Source: Archegozetes longisetosus
Lineage: Eukaryota > Arthropoda > Arachnida > Sarcoptiformes > Trhypochthoniidae
Assembly: GCA_018873245.2 (NCBI GenBank)
Contig: JAEMBT020000001.1
Span: 7,130,220 to 7,194,219, forward strand
Reading direction: 5' to 3'
Length of the DNA: 64,000 nt
The notes under the pieces were generated by a model that saw only the letters and a program-made list of their open reading frames with translations, made no database searches and was not told where the DNA came from. A program made the translations under genes and the position numbers. Positions 49,076 to 60,728 of the stretch are shown here, piece after piece (positions within the stretch are counted from its first letter, which is position 1; every line of letters starts with the position of its first letter).

Positions 49076-50240
49076 ACTCCAAATAGTTTTTCTTCAATCC
49101 CTGATGCGTTCAGATCGAAAATTAAGGATAGCATCAAAATTTAATAGTTTTATGCACAAAACTATAGTCTGAATATTAACACGAATTTTGTGAATAAAAA
49201 TTAACACTTCACTCACGACTGATAGTCAAAATTGATATTTAATGATTTCATTACCGTGAATGTCACGCGAAAAAGTTACAAATATAAACTAATCATTTCA
49301 TTATTAGTGATTATTAAAACATCGCGTTTAACTTTTTTACTTTCATTGATTTTATTTGACTCTCAAGTTAAGTTAATAAGTGTATTCATAGAAATGTTCT
49401 AATTAAGAACTTTTTTACAACTTTATATCACTGTCATTTTAATTTATTTGGCTGACTTTCCGACTTTTTTCGACTTTTAATTGAAATTTTCAACTTTTTT
49501 ATCGACTATTTGCAATGATGTAGTGATTATTGGGTCATTCATTACATAAAACGATTACTGAAATAACTATCTGTCACTCAGTATGAGCCTAAAAATAGAT
49601 TTAACTATCATTAAAATAATAGGCCTAAATTTTCATAGTAAAATAAACATGTTGTTTATTTTAATAAGGGATTTTGTTTATTGTTTTTGAACCCCTTTTG
49701 TCATAGCAAAATAATTGAAATTATAAGTGCTTTAAAAAGCATTTTATCTCATGAGTCGTTATTTAAGAAATTATTTTACATTAAGATCGAATGGTTCGTG
49801 TTTTGAGTTTAATACATATTTATGAGTAGGGGTGACAGAAATATGTATGTGAATATACCTTAGTAATGGGCGAAACATGCACTTCAATATGCATTAGAAA
49901 GAACACGAAAGACAATTAATCTAGTACAAAATATATTTCATTAACATGGTTACAAATTATTATTGTTTCATGTAACTATAACATACATCTTTAAGTTGTC
50001 ACTTGTAAATTTTAGTTTATTCGCTCTTATATTTTTATGCTCACTGGAGGATCTCTCGTCATAGTGAGTTACTATTATATACTTTATTTAGCTGCGCCGA
50101 GCATTTTTTAAAGTTAGCTTGATAAAATACTTTAATTCATAAAATAGACTTAAGAAAATATTATAAAATTGTTTGCATTTGACATTAACTTCATATAATT
50201 ATATATTCTTTAAGCTTCTAATCAGCCAAAATCTGAGATA
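49076..50240. repeat. Block B3
   Basis: The third long copy of block B, beginning near caatccctgatgcgttcag and ending near cagccaaaatctgag. It lies left of channel relic 2, as expected for the repeating unit. Confidence 0.75.
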
Positions 50241-50559
50241 TAACACTAGTAGAAAGCAATCTACAAAGACTATACCAAAAAGTAATATGCGCTTACATCA
50301 CTGTTGTTTTTAAGATAGTTTTCACTTATTCTTGGATGGAAGATTTCTAGTCAACATTTTTCTTAGACTATAAAATTTTTTAGCTCAAATTTACTTAATT
50401 GTTATCCTATTGTTTATAGGATTGCTTTTCAGAAAGAGTTAGCGTTTGATAACTTTATTTTTGAAGAGTAGGATTAATAGTTGTAATAATAGTTAGTTTG
50501 AAAGGTTAATTATTCAATGCAAATTTCAAAATATTTATGCGCAAAAGCAGTTAACAGAA

Positions 50560-51262
50560 CATTATTCAACATCTCAATGGTTTTCAGAAATGATTTATTA
50601 TGAAATTGAGGACAGTACAAACACTTGATCCCAACCATATTCCTAAAAGACCACCAAAATCGGCAATAAACCATGTAAATATCATTTTAGGCGAGTGTTC
50701 GATCAATTGACGTGATAATCGACTATGTACTATATAAACTAAAGTTCTTTTATTTCATGGAAAAGTTTCAAATTTATTCTTTCTTTTGCATCGAACTCAA
50801 AAAATGTTTATTGCATTCATTCTGACCCTTATCGTCGCAAACTGATGAATTTTCTAAAGTTCTTATTAAGACAGTGATGAGAATTTGGGCAATATTTGTC
50901 TTCTTTATATTTGTTGAAAACTTCTTTTCTAAATAGAGAGTCAGTAGACTGCAACGCTTTTGAAAACTTTCATAACACATTTACTCACACAATCAGTTCT
51001 CATTTTTTCGTAATTCTTATCATTCAAATCGTAATTTTGATAGTTTGTCAAACATTTTGGTGACATTAATTTGATTTTGATTCTGAAGAAAGAAACATTG
51101 TATTCATGGCCTGTATTCTTATATCAATGGTGTGTGTTCGTCACCATAAATAAAATCGGGAAGAGAATTAGAAGAATGCGTTGCAAACTATATTGACTGG
51201 TTTTAGCTATAAATATTAGGAGGAATCCATCTTGTGTCGTAATTTACTTGATATGACAGAAA
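50560..51262 (-). pseudogene. Decayed, truncated DEG/ENaC channel relic 2
   Basis: The C-terminal half of a channel gene, from the second helix (50590-50660) back to the segment before the Cys-rich region, with many stops and indels; the frame 50774-50980 is a fragment. Upstream of about 51262 the similarity ends abruptly, so the N-terminal half including helix 1 is missing. It shares derived differences with relic 1. Confidence 0.75.
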
Positions 51263-52035
51263 TATTTGCTGCAGCGAATATACTACTAGATTAGTCTATA
51301 ATCTAATATTTATAAACTTATTAGAAAAATACATGAAGATCAATCCTGACTGATATTATTTATACATTAAGAAAATATTTACCAACTATTTATGACAAAA
51401 TATTTAAATTATTAAAGAAAAAGTAGGCGACGATTCTGCGTTTCACAATTAACGAAGCAAATGATTCATGAAATAAATATTTTCTCAATATGTTCGTTAT
51501 GCCACTAAATTTATACAAACAAAGGCTTATGTTATTGTCTGCTTCTTTCCTTGAAAAACATCTACTGTATCTCAAGCCTTTATTGGGGTGTGTAAGAAGT
51601 TAGTGATCAGATTGTATATAATACGGCAAAGTATTGCTCATCATCTCAGATCAAGTATCATACATGCTTAAAGCATTTAATAATTTTAAATTGGCGCTGT
51701 TTCTCAAAGGGGACACTTAACATGCATTGCATGCGTATTACATAGAGTTAGCCTTTCAATACAAGAAAACATGAAGACGTGGAGGAATTTGTCACAAGTA
51801 TGGAAAAACTCCTTGGGAAGTCTCCCTATCGTTGACAATCATTTAAAGAAGCCACAATCTAAATTTATCTCCAAATCTTGTAACAACTTGTTGAGGTACC
51901 TGGCTCAATGTAGACTTTTTCATATGAAGTTTTAATAAAATATTTGAATTCATATTGAAACTTAAAAGTGATTCAAAAGAAGTCAAGGATATTAATAAAT
52001 ATTCACTTTAAAATAAATTTCTGATGAATTTCTAG
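51263..52035. other. Spacer, nothing recognised
   Basis: AT-rich on the left. Around 51700-51920 the sequence is less biased (ggcgctgtttctcaaagggg, ctccctatcgttgacaatc) and may be old transposon DNA, but I could not read a protein from it. Confidence 0.4.
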
Positions 52036-52215
52036 ACATAGAAATTAAAATTAACTTTTATGGGCTAATATTCAAGTCAATTAATTAATATTTTATTTTA
52101 TCAAACTTTATAAGTAATAAACCTATTGAGTAATAATTTGAAAATGAATTGAAACAGTAGTGTCTGACATAATGATTTTGAGCTAATTTTTAAAATTTAT
52201 TCTAAATAATTTAAA

Positions 52216-52423
52216 CACTGCCGCATTCAGATTTTGGTTTGCGGGGCAGTAATTAGAAAATTTTCGGCAAATTGATTACTTTTTCTAAATTATTTTAAGT
52301 AAATACATTTTTTATCAGATTCTACAATAAGAATTGCTTCAATTGGAATTTGTAAAGATATAATTTATTTACCGAAAATTTTCCAATTACTGCCCCAAAC
52401 CGGAAACTTAATTATGGCAGTGA
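52216..52423. mobile_element. 208-bp palindromic MITE
   Basis: Both ends start CACTGCC and share GGGGCAGTAATT followed by GAAAATTTTCGG in inverse orientation. It is nested inside the composite element. Confidence 0.7.
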
Positions 52424-52839
52424 TTAAATCATTCAAAGTAGATTTTTTAAATGTCTCAAAATCACGGTAGATGGTGCCTATTGGGGGCACATACTTCTGA
52501 TAATCGATCCTAATAGTACTCGATGTGGGGAGTCTAACCATGTATTACATGCCCATAATTTATTCATAAATTACGTAAAAAATTCAATTAAATTAGTTTC
52601 GCCGCTAGGTAGCCCCTCTGGAGCGCGTCTCAACCCCTTACTCCCAACTGTGATACATCATTAGATTTAGTTCGTCGGGCTGAGCATTTTGATATCACAT
52701 TTGACAACTACTGGTCAACTCCTGATGAGAGTGGCTGACCACGCCAAGTGACATATCGTTGGACTCAGGATATCGAACTGAGCATTTGGATACATCACTT
52801 AATCAATTATCGCAAGTAGTTCTCGATATATTCATCTTT

Positions 52840-52950
52840 GTTTGGTTTAGCATCTCGCAATGGATAAACCTGGATTTCTCGAGTCGCAACCAAGTGAATC
52901 TGATATAAACTAAAGGAGAATAAGTTAGGTCGCTCCGCGATCTAACCTAT
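52840..52950. repeat. Dispersed repeat with hairpin, inverse copy near 41165-41290
   Basis: The stretch around ctcgagtcgcaaccaagtga and ggagaataagttaggtcg matches 41165-41290 in inverse orientation. A hairpin (taggtcgc ... gcgatcta) lies at about 52924-52942. Confidence 0.55.
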
Positions 52951-54061
52951 TATACTTTAGTTCAAATAAAGTTTGATTTGGGTTACAACTTGGTGAAGAC
53001 AGATTCATCAATTTTCGAGGGGGTTAGGTCTCGGTGGCCAGAAGTGATCAGGTTCGGGTTGAAAGTGGTCAAGTGTGTTATCAAAATGTTCATCTCGGCG
53101 AACTGAATCCATTGATGTACCACACTTGGAGGTGGGGAGTTGAAAGATTTTGTTAAAATTTGAATTTTTGAACGTAATTTATGGACGAAATATCGAATGT
53201 AGTATATTCTTAGACTCCTCATATTGAACACTATTAGGATTGATCATCAAAAGTATGTGCCCCAAAATGCACCTTCTGCCAAAATCACTAGGTTAGACAC
53301 CAAATTTTCAATTTATTTTCAAATTATTACTTAATAGGCTTATTATTTATAAAGTTTGAAAAAATAAAGTATTAATTAATTTAAATATTGGCCAATAAAT
53401 TTAAGTTTGATTTCTATGTTTAACCTAGTGTTGTAAGAAGAGACTTTGCAGAGAAATATTCTCGAGAATCTTTCTAGAAATTTTCCATCGCACCAAATTT
53501 CTCTTAAGAGACATTTTCTATTTTCTTAGCTCAAAATTATGTTTTAATTGAAGTAATGTTTGAATTCAAGTGATTTACAACATTAACAACATTTAAATAT
53601 TTAAGATATTACTTATTTTGATTTTGGTATTCAAAGTAATTACAGCGCAGTAAATATTACTAAAAAGTTTCCCATTAATAAGAAAATTTCTAAAAATTTT
53701 CCATCACTAGTCTAACCGTAAGTCCATTACAATTGATTTACCTATGATATTCTCCAAGTCGTTATTGACATTGAAGTGAAGTTTTTATCTTAAAATAAAA
53801 TTAATCTTTAAAGTCATAGTTACCTTATCTATTGCTTTATTACAAGCTTCACAAGGTTTTCATATATCTTTAATATGCATTAAATATTATTTTTGCTCCA
53901 TATTAAAAAGATAGAGATCATATGAAACCGTTTATAAAAGAGAGAGATTGCAATACATTAAATTTCATATTTAAAAGCACTAAAAAGCCTAGTAATAACT
54001 TATAGGTTAAGTATATAACTTTATGAATAAGCATTGACTTAAATGTTAGAACCTTTTGATA

Positions 54062-54316
54062 TTACACTATATTATAGTAGATTTTATACAAATCTCTCAA
54101 TCTTTCATAAACGCTTTCATATGTAAAGGTGTACACGAGATCCGCTCCACATTGCATCTTCGTACCGTATAATATTTTATATGTTCCGTTTGGGAATGCG
54201 CTCAGGCCATTTTGGGCATACTCTTTTAGTTCTAAATTCACGGATTCACTTACTTTCGTAATTGATCTCTTTACAACACGCTGATAAAAAGTGAGTTCCG
54301 TTTTGATTAGCTTCAA
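54062..54316 (-). CDS. Unrecognised short frame, possibly an exon or gene fragment
   Basis: An open stretch of 84 codons on the minus strand, with no ATG at its start; it extends upstream a little further (IFIDVLYLKLIKTELTFYQ). It reads as plausible protein (LKEYAQNGLSAFPNGTYKIL, then ADLVYTFTYESVYERLRDLY) with balanced composition. Its upstream part is duplicated inversely at 56380-56445, where the frame YVLYLMLIKMELTFYQ is also open, which suggests that the sequence was coding when copied. No family is recognised and no partner exon is found. Confidence 0.3.
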   Translation of the reverse strand: MKLIKTELTFYQRVVKRSITKVSESVNLELKEYAQNGLSAFPNGTYKILYGTKMQCGADLVYTFTYESVYERLRDLYKIYYNIV

Positions 54317-54365
54317 ATATAAAACATCAATAAAAATAAGGCAAGGTTCAAATCACACGAACTTA
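54255..54365. repeat. Inverted repeat flanking the mariner region (mate at 56335-56445)
   Basis: The left copy contains gctgataaaaagtgagttcc and its mate at 56335-56445 is the inverse complement with moderate divergence. They bracket the mariner at 54488 and the palindrome at 55982, so they may be ends of a larger composite element or an inverted duplication. Confidence 0.65.
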
Positions 54366-54487
54366 ATCTAATGTTTGCAAGACATATTATGTCATATCTT
54401 AAAATTTTCTTATGTTTAGTTTTAAAGTCTAAGCTTTGTATTCCAATTCAGGTGAGGGGAATTATAAATAGATGAAAAGAGGAATTA

Positions 54488-55779
54488 TTGGGTTATTCAT
54501 TAAATAAGTGGAAAATCATACTTAATCTGTACATACAAAAATAATTTTTTACTGAAAATATTTTTGTCTTATTATAGAGCCGTGTTACGAGAAATCAAAT
54601 GATTTCAGCTTAACGTTTAATTTCTGTGATTTTTTAAAGATTAAAATGTCTAACATTTATGTTAATTTCTCTGAACAAGATATTCGGGTTTTGATTGCCT
54701 ATTGTTTGAAACGAAATCTAACTCCGAAGGAGTGTTTGGAGGAAATAAATTCGACTTGAGGCGAAAATTCTTTATCCGAATCTACAGTTTATAACTGGTA
54801 TCAAGAGTTCAGGTATGGCCGGTACTCATTTGATGACATCAAACAAAATGGTCGACCATCAAATGTAACCACTGAGAAAACTGTGGCAAAAGTTCGGGAT
54901 CTCGTATGCGCTGATCCATCTATTTCGGTGCAACAGATCTCGTATGAGTTGGACATCTCTACAGGAACGACACATAAAATAATGCGTAATAACTTAGGCT
55001 TAAGACATGTTTGTGTTTGTTGGGTGACTTACTGACTGACCAACAAATGGAGACCCGAGTGAAAGTGTGCCGACAGAACTTGAAGACGATCAGAGAAAAG
55101 AGGGATAACTTCATATGCAATATAGTGACAGGTGATGAGAATTGTGTCTATTACTATCAAGAGTTATCATCACGTGAAGCGAAGGTGTGGCTCTTCGAAG
55201 ACGAAGAACATCCAAAAGTTTCCGAAGTGAAGTACACGTAAAAAAGTTATTGTATGCGATATTCTTTAGGTCAAGTGGTTTGATTGCGTGCATCAAATTG
55301 GAAGGACAGGCAACAACCACTGCTGACTGTATTCAAATGTATGCCTCAAAAAAAGTGTTCGATTCCATCCGCAAAAAGCGGCCAAAATCGGGAATTCGAG
55401 GCATACTCTCACATCATAACAATGCTAGACCCCATACCGCTTCAACTACATCGAAATTTTTGACCGAAAACAATGTCGAACTGGTACCTCGTCCACCCTT
55501 CAGTCCAGATTTGGTTCCCGCAGACTTTTGGCTCTTTAAAAATTTAAAGCAAAACTTAAAGGGTCGGCGGTTCGAGTCAGAAAGTGAGATCGACCGAACA
55601 GTCCACGAATATCTTGAATCGATTATTAAATAGCAGTGGCGGAGTGTCTTCTTTAAGTGGCGGAAAAGAATGGAGCTGTGTATTCAGGCCAAGGGGGACT
55701 ATTTTTAAATAATTTGTCAAAAAATTTCATATAATTCCATAATAAACCTATTTTTCCACTTATTTAATGAATGATCTAA
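54488..55779 (+). mobile_element. Mariner element, 1.29 kb, inactive
   Basis: Terminal inverted repeats of about 28 bp (left TTGGGTTATTCATTAAATAA, right TTAGATCATTCATTAAATAA) share TTCATTAAATAAGTGGAAAA, with a TA outside each end (54486-54487 and 55780-55781). The length is that of a full mariner. It contains a broken transposase gene. Confidence 0.9.
54646..55633 (+). pseudogene. Mariner transposase, DD34D type, broken
   Basis: It starts MSNIYVNFSEQDIRVLIAYC and continues with the HTH region and VYNWYQEFRYGR. It has an in-frame stop after EEINST, another after CWVTY and a frameshift near 55240. The catalytic region can be followed: VTGDENC holds the first Asp; the second should be in HHDNARPH but here reads HHNNARPH; the third is in SPDLVPADFWLF. 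Counting from the mutated residue to the last Asp gives 34 intervening residues, the mariner spacing. The element cannot make its own transposase. Confidence 0.85.
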
Positions 55780-55981
55780 TAGTTTATAGCTTTGAAAGGC
55801 ATTAACTTTTACAACAGGAGAGAAAACGTTGGTCCACTTTTAAAAATTCTCTCATAAGCCTTTGAATCTAATGGTTTAGTAACTCTCATGTTTAAAGTCT
55901 TCTTTTGTATCAATATAAATTATATACATGTATGATTTATTTAATAAAACAAACTTTTAAAAAAACCTTGTGTGACAAGTA

Positions 55982-56331
55982 TATAAAAAATTGATTTTAA
56001 TAAAATTATATTTAACTGACAATTTCTGAATCTAGTGGATTCAAGTTGTGCAAGTAATATGAAAACTTATTTCACAAAATGATATGACGTTATGCGATTG
56101 CAATTCAATGCTCTAATCTCAGGCCTAACGATAAATTTATGGCATGCGTAACATGTGAAGAATGACTAATACATCCTTACAAGTCAAGCTAGATTCGATC
56201 GTTACATTCACTTGAGCAACTTCGGATATCATTTTGTGAAATAAGTTTTCATATTACTTGCACAACTTGAATCCACTAGATTCAGAAATTGTCAGTTAAA
56301 TATAATTTTATTAAAACAATTTTTTTTATAT
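55982..56331. mobile_element. 350-bp palindromic element with identical arms
   Basis: Arms 55999-56085 and 56225-56311 appear identical over about 87 bp as inverse copies (taactgacaatttctgaatc and the reverse complement). A 140-bp unpaired centre follows tatgacgttatgcgattg. It lies between the mariner and the outer inverted repeat. Arm identity suggests recent insertion or gene conversion. Confidence 0.75.
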
Positions 56332-56445
56332 AAATCACGTTCGTGTGATACGAATTTTGCCTTATTTTTGTCTATGTGTTATATTTGATGCTAATCAAAA
56401 TGGAACTCACTTTTTATCAGTGTGTCGTACAAAAAAAAGTTAGTT

Positions 56446-57085
56446 ACATATAAGTAAGTGAATGAATCTATGAATTTTAGAAATAAATTTTGATTAAGAG
56501 TACTTTGTTTAGCAGGCCTATAATTTTCGTTTTTAAAATCATATTTTGACTACATATAATAAAGTTGTGTATTGATTTGTAGAGCTTAGGCTAATTCTTT
56601 AGAGATCTAGACATTTAGGAAAATCTTTGAGTACGATTAACTTTTCTACTTCAAGTATAATTAAGAATAAATAATTTTTTTACAATAAAATCTTTACAGC
56701 AACCCTACACTGCATGATTTTTAATTTTTCAACGAAAATTTATCATCAGACACTAGCGGGAGCATACATTTTGGAAAAATCATTGAAAAATCTATAGTGA
56801 TAGGATTATATGAAAAAAATTGTTTGAAATATGGCTGATCTGTGACTTATGAGTTCTTGCAATTTACTATCATTTTGAGGAAAGCGGCTTTTCTGTGATA
56901 TTATTGATTGCTCTAAATACCTTTAACTCAAAATCATCAATTTTTGGCGGAAATATGAAAAATATGTCTAATTTAAAAAAATTTTTAGTTGTTGATATTA
57001 TAGTACTTTGTTGATTTACACAATAATTGATGATAAATATCTATTTTTCTTGAAAATCGTGATATCTATATAAATATTGAAACTA
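56446..57085. other. Spacer, nothing recognised
   Basis: AT-rich. At 56701-56714 lies AACCCTACACTGCA, whose inverse is at 58195-58208 beyond the next mariner; these could be ends of an element into which that mariner inserted, though 14 bp is weak evidence. Confidence 0.4.
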
Positions 57086-58082
57086 TTAGATGTTAGCAGA
57101 ATAGTCCGGACAATCATATCCCAAGATTGATAAGGAATGTAAATAGGTTTATGCTATTTTACTACGCATTAGAGTAATACATAGGTCAAAACATAAGTAA
57201 TTGCAAACTTTTTCTAAGTACGCAATTCTTTTTTTATCAGTTTGAGGTACTAAGGTAATGCTGATAGTTAATCATTAATAACTGTTGTTTATAATAATGG
57301 AGGCGCAACTAATTCTGATCATCCTTGTCGTATTGGCACTAAAAAGTTTCGAGGCCCCAAAACTTGACAAACTTCGCGAAAGTGTTACATCGGAGGACCA
57401 GCGATCATTTATAAAGATCAATGTGTTACTTGATACGGGTCCAAGAGTTGTTGCGGTCCAACTTGAAACTGCTGTGCCTGAAGGACATTTAAAGGAAAGA
57501 TAAGTATATAACTGGTATAATGATTTTAAGTATGGAAGACGAACAGATGTTAGTGATCTACCTAGACTAGGAAGACCACGAGAAGCTACTACTGAAGAAA
57601 GCAAGGAAATGATACGGCAACTCATTCTTGAAAGTGAGGGAATGCGAACAGAAGATCTCATAGATGAAACAGGAATGTCGCATACTAACTTATTGAGGCT
57701 TCATAATCCACTTATCCTGCACAACAATGCTAGACCACATAAACATCAGAAAGTCAAAGAATTCTTTAATCGAAATTGTTGGGTGGAACTTAATCACCCC
57801 CTTACAGTCCTGATTTGAACCCTTGCGACTTTGATAGTATTGTAAGAGGCCAAATAAAGATAAGAGATTTGTTAATGAGATTCAGCTTTAGATGGCGTAT
57901 GGTCATGCTATATATGAAATAAATGTCGAAAGAGCCGCCACTGGTATAAGACACCTCCCACTGCGATAGGCTTTAGTCAACCAGACAGGAGGCGAATACA
58001 TTCACTAATCATATAATCATATTAAAAGAATATAGATTTGTTTTAAAGATCCAGTTATCCGGATTATTCTGCTAACATCTAA
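57086..58082 (+). mobile_element. Internally deleted mariner, 997 bp
   Basis: The ends are inverse copies of TTAGATGTTAGCAGAATA with TA outside (57084-57085 and 58083-58084). The interior holds a transposase HTH part (WYNDFKYGRRTDVSDLPRLG then RPREATTEE), continuing to TGMSHTNLLRLHN. It then jumps to LILHNNARPHKHQKVKEFF and WVELNHP, and after a one-base shift to SPDLNPCDF. The part with the first catalytic Asp is missing, so about one quarter of the gene was deleted. The second Asp is Asn here too. Its termini differ from those of the mariner at 54488. Confidence 0.8.
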
Positions 58083-58172
58083 TATAATCTCAATAGCCTT
58101 GTTCCACATCGGTTACGATATGTGTTATTTCTAGTAAATGTAGTCATATTGAGATAATGGAGTAAAATCGTA

Positions 58173-58192
58173 GTGTAGCAGATCTGCTACAC
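58173..58192. repeat. Perfect 20-bp palindrome
   Basis: GTGTAGCAGATCTGCTACAC equals its own reverse complement. It lies just inside the AACCCTACACTGCA inverse copy at 58195-58208. Confidence 0.85.
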
Positions 58193-58208
58193 AATGCAGT
58201 GTAGGGTT

Positions 58209-58626
58209 AATTGTTATTAATATTAATAATTTGAATTATTGTTTATATTAAAAACCCTGTACTAAGTTTGCCCTTAATTAACATGTTAGAGATCTTCACA
58301 TTTAAATAAATAATCTCTAATATGCTTTTTGTCTTAAAGCGTCACATATAAGATACATATATATATGCATATATATATTTTAGCTATATAAATATATATT
58401 TGTTAAGTATTTTTATTTAGTAATTGATTCTTCCAAATTTTGAATCCATAGATATTTTATTATGTCGTCCCGATTCTATCTCCAAAACCTAAACGTATAA
58501 CAGAGCTAAAACCAAATACTTATCCAGAATTTTATTTTTAACACTTTTCTACTCTCGCTCAGAGGCTTATGGGGCCCCTCTTCGAGGCTACCGCTCAAAG
58601 ACTAACTTTCTTCACAAGTTTTTAAA
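58209..58626. other. AT-rich spacer
   Basis: This includes an alternating AT/TA run near 58350-58400. No gene is seen. Confidence 0.45.
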
Positions 58627-59208
58627 TATACACCTATGGACAACCAGAAGTTCCGTCGAAAAATCGCTATAACTTTTGATTGGCTTGATCGATTTAAATA
58701 ATTTTTACACCAAATTAACCAAGAATAAATGTAGTTTCTTAAAATGTAATGTAAATGTGATCTAATTTTTTCAAACCACTATGACTTTATTATCTTGCTG
58801 AATATTCAAATTTCCATCAAATCATAGAAAATACATTTATTCTTCGTTAATTTGGTGAAAAAATTTTGAAAATCGGATTACAAAGTCAAAAGTTATAAAG
58901 ATTTTGCGAGTCAACATAATTTCTGTTGCAAATCACTTGCCACGTTGACTCGCAAAATCTTTATAACTTTTGACTTTGTAATCCGATTTTCAAAATTTTT
59001 TCACCAAATTAACGAAGAATAAATTTATTTTCTATGATTTGATGGAAATTTGAATATTCAGCAAGATAATAAAGTCATAGTGGTTTGAAAAAATTAAATC
59101 ACATTTACATTACATTTTAAGAAACTACATTTATTCTTGGTTAATTTGGTGTAAAAATTTAAATCGATCAAGCAATCAAAATTCGACGGAACTTGTCCAT
59201 AGGTGTAT
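58627..59208. mobile_element. 582-bp near-perfect palindrome
   Basis: The arms (about 58627-58915 and 58952-59208) are inverse copies; over the inner 200 bp I see only about two mismatches, while the outer 80 bp of the right arm has small deletions. Ends start ATACACCTATGGACAA. Within each arm a smaller inverted pair (caaattaaccaagaataaat and its inverse ending cgttaatttgg) gives a two-level hairpin. Non-coding; probably a foldback transposon. Confidence 0.85.
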
Positions 59209-60728
59209 CTTATATAAACAAAATAGAATTTAGTTGTAATTCTTTTAAAATATTCACTTCGTTACATTGCAAGTGTTGACACAATGATGACATTAAAAGC
59301 ATTATGTAAAGCATTATATAAAATATATAATATTTTTAAACATAATTGTTTGGCAACATATTTTTAAAATAATGATGAACTGATTTAAAGTCAGAGAATT
59401 TATACCTACATGACAATTTTGTGCAATAATTATGCGCCAAATTTTTCTGATCCGTAACTAATTTAATGCATAACATTATAATTGACAAGTGTGATTTTAG
59501 CTGCAATTACTATAAATTCTTCAGTAGATTTCACTTTAACTGAAACTTTTTTAATTATATTACTTATGTATGAAGACTTAGCATTTTTCGCAGGTATTTT
59601 ATTGTCCCAAAATTTTGACTCTTCGGCTGTAAATTATTAATGTAAGCTGACTAACTATTGATTGTTTGTTATTTAATATCTGGCGCTTAGGTAACTCCAA
59701 GCTGTTAAAATATTACAGAAAAATGCCAGGAATCCTGTTTATAATACTAGGTGACAAATATTGTTTTATATGTCAATTTATTCTGTGAGAAATGTTATAA
59801 AAAAGTATAGAGCAAAAGAATATAGTAACCACTCAACTGGGAAAACCAGAACACAATTTCGATTATCTGAACCCTCTAATGTTTAATTATACACTAAAAA
59901 TGCATGTGGTATATGTGCGCAAAAGACGAGTTATATAAAGTTTCACCAAAAAGAGAAATAAAATTAAAAAGAAAGTTAAGATACCTGGGGGACTATTCTC
60001 GAAGCGATCTTTAAGTTTAAGATCAAGTTTAGTACGGTTTTAAGTAATGATCGATTCTCAAGGTGCTCATTAATTGAAGATTGAGGCTTAATTTAAAGAC
60101 TATAATGATCGATCTTAAAATTAAGTAACGATCGAGTTTAGAATTCGTACCAGAATCGCGCTACTGGGTCCGAATTGAGTCTCCCTTTACCAACTAACCG
60201 ATAGCTTTGCTGCTAAACTTCTTGATGTTTATAATCAAAGCCTGAAATATGTTCACAAGTAAAGTCAATTTTGAAGTGGTCGCATAATTCACATAAAAAT
60301 TATGTGACCATAATTTCCAATCGTTTCATCTCATTTCAAAATTTTTATCGAAACTATTTCAATGAATCAAATGGTAAAAAGAATTTTCCATTAAGAACTA
60401 TTAAAAAGACATAAAATTGTTGATGAATTTTGATAAGACTGTAATTCAAAGCAATAAAAAAGTTATTTAAATGTAAAATACATTTTTATCAATAGAGAAG
60501 ATATGCATTCACCTAAATGTTAAGTAAACCTCATTATTATTAAATATAAAATAATTTTAATTGTTATAAATTAATGTTAAATGATATAAATTAAGATATA
60601 TAATTAGTCAAATGAGACCATATTTAATTATGTTATCATTTAATTACAGATATAAATGCATTGCAAATATTTAAGCGATTTAACACGCAGAGCACGTTTC
60701 ATATACATCTGTAATTAAGTTTAGTATA
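59209..60728. other. AT-rich spacer, nothing firm
   Basis: Around 60000-60130 there is an imperfect inverted arrangement of gatctt and gatcgat motifs that I could not resolve into an element. No gene is seen. Confidence 0.4.

Larger units (their letters stand above)
52036..53419. mobile_element. 1.38-kb composite inverted-repeat element
   Basis: Outer arms (left about 52036-52200, right about 53300-53419) are imperfect inverse copies, containing ctttataagtaataaacct. Next inside, 52440-52530 and 53225-53300 are also inverse (tttggggcacatacttttga). A smaller palindrome (52216-52423) is nested in the left part. No transposase is readable; the 82-codon frame near 53000-53230 has no recognisable motif. 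Confidence 0.65.
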
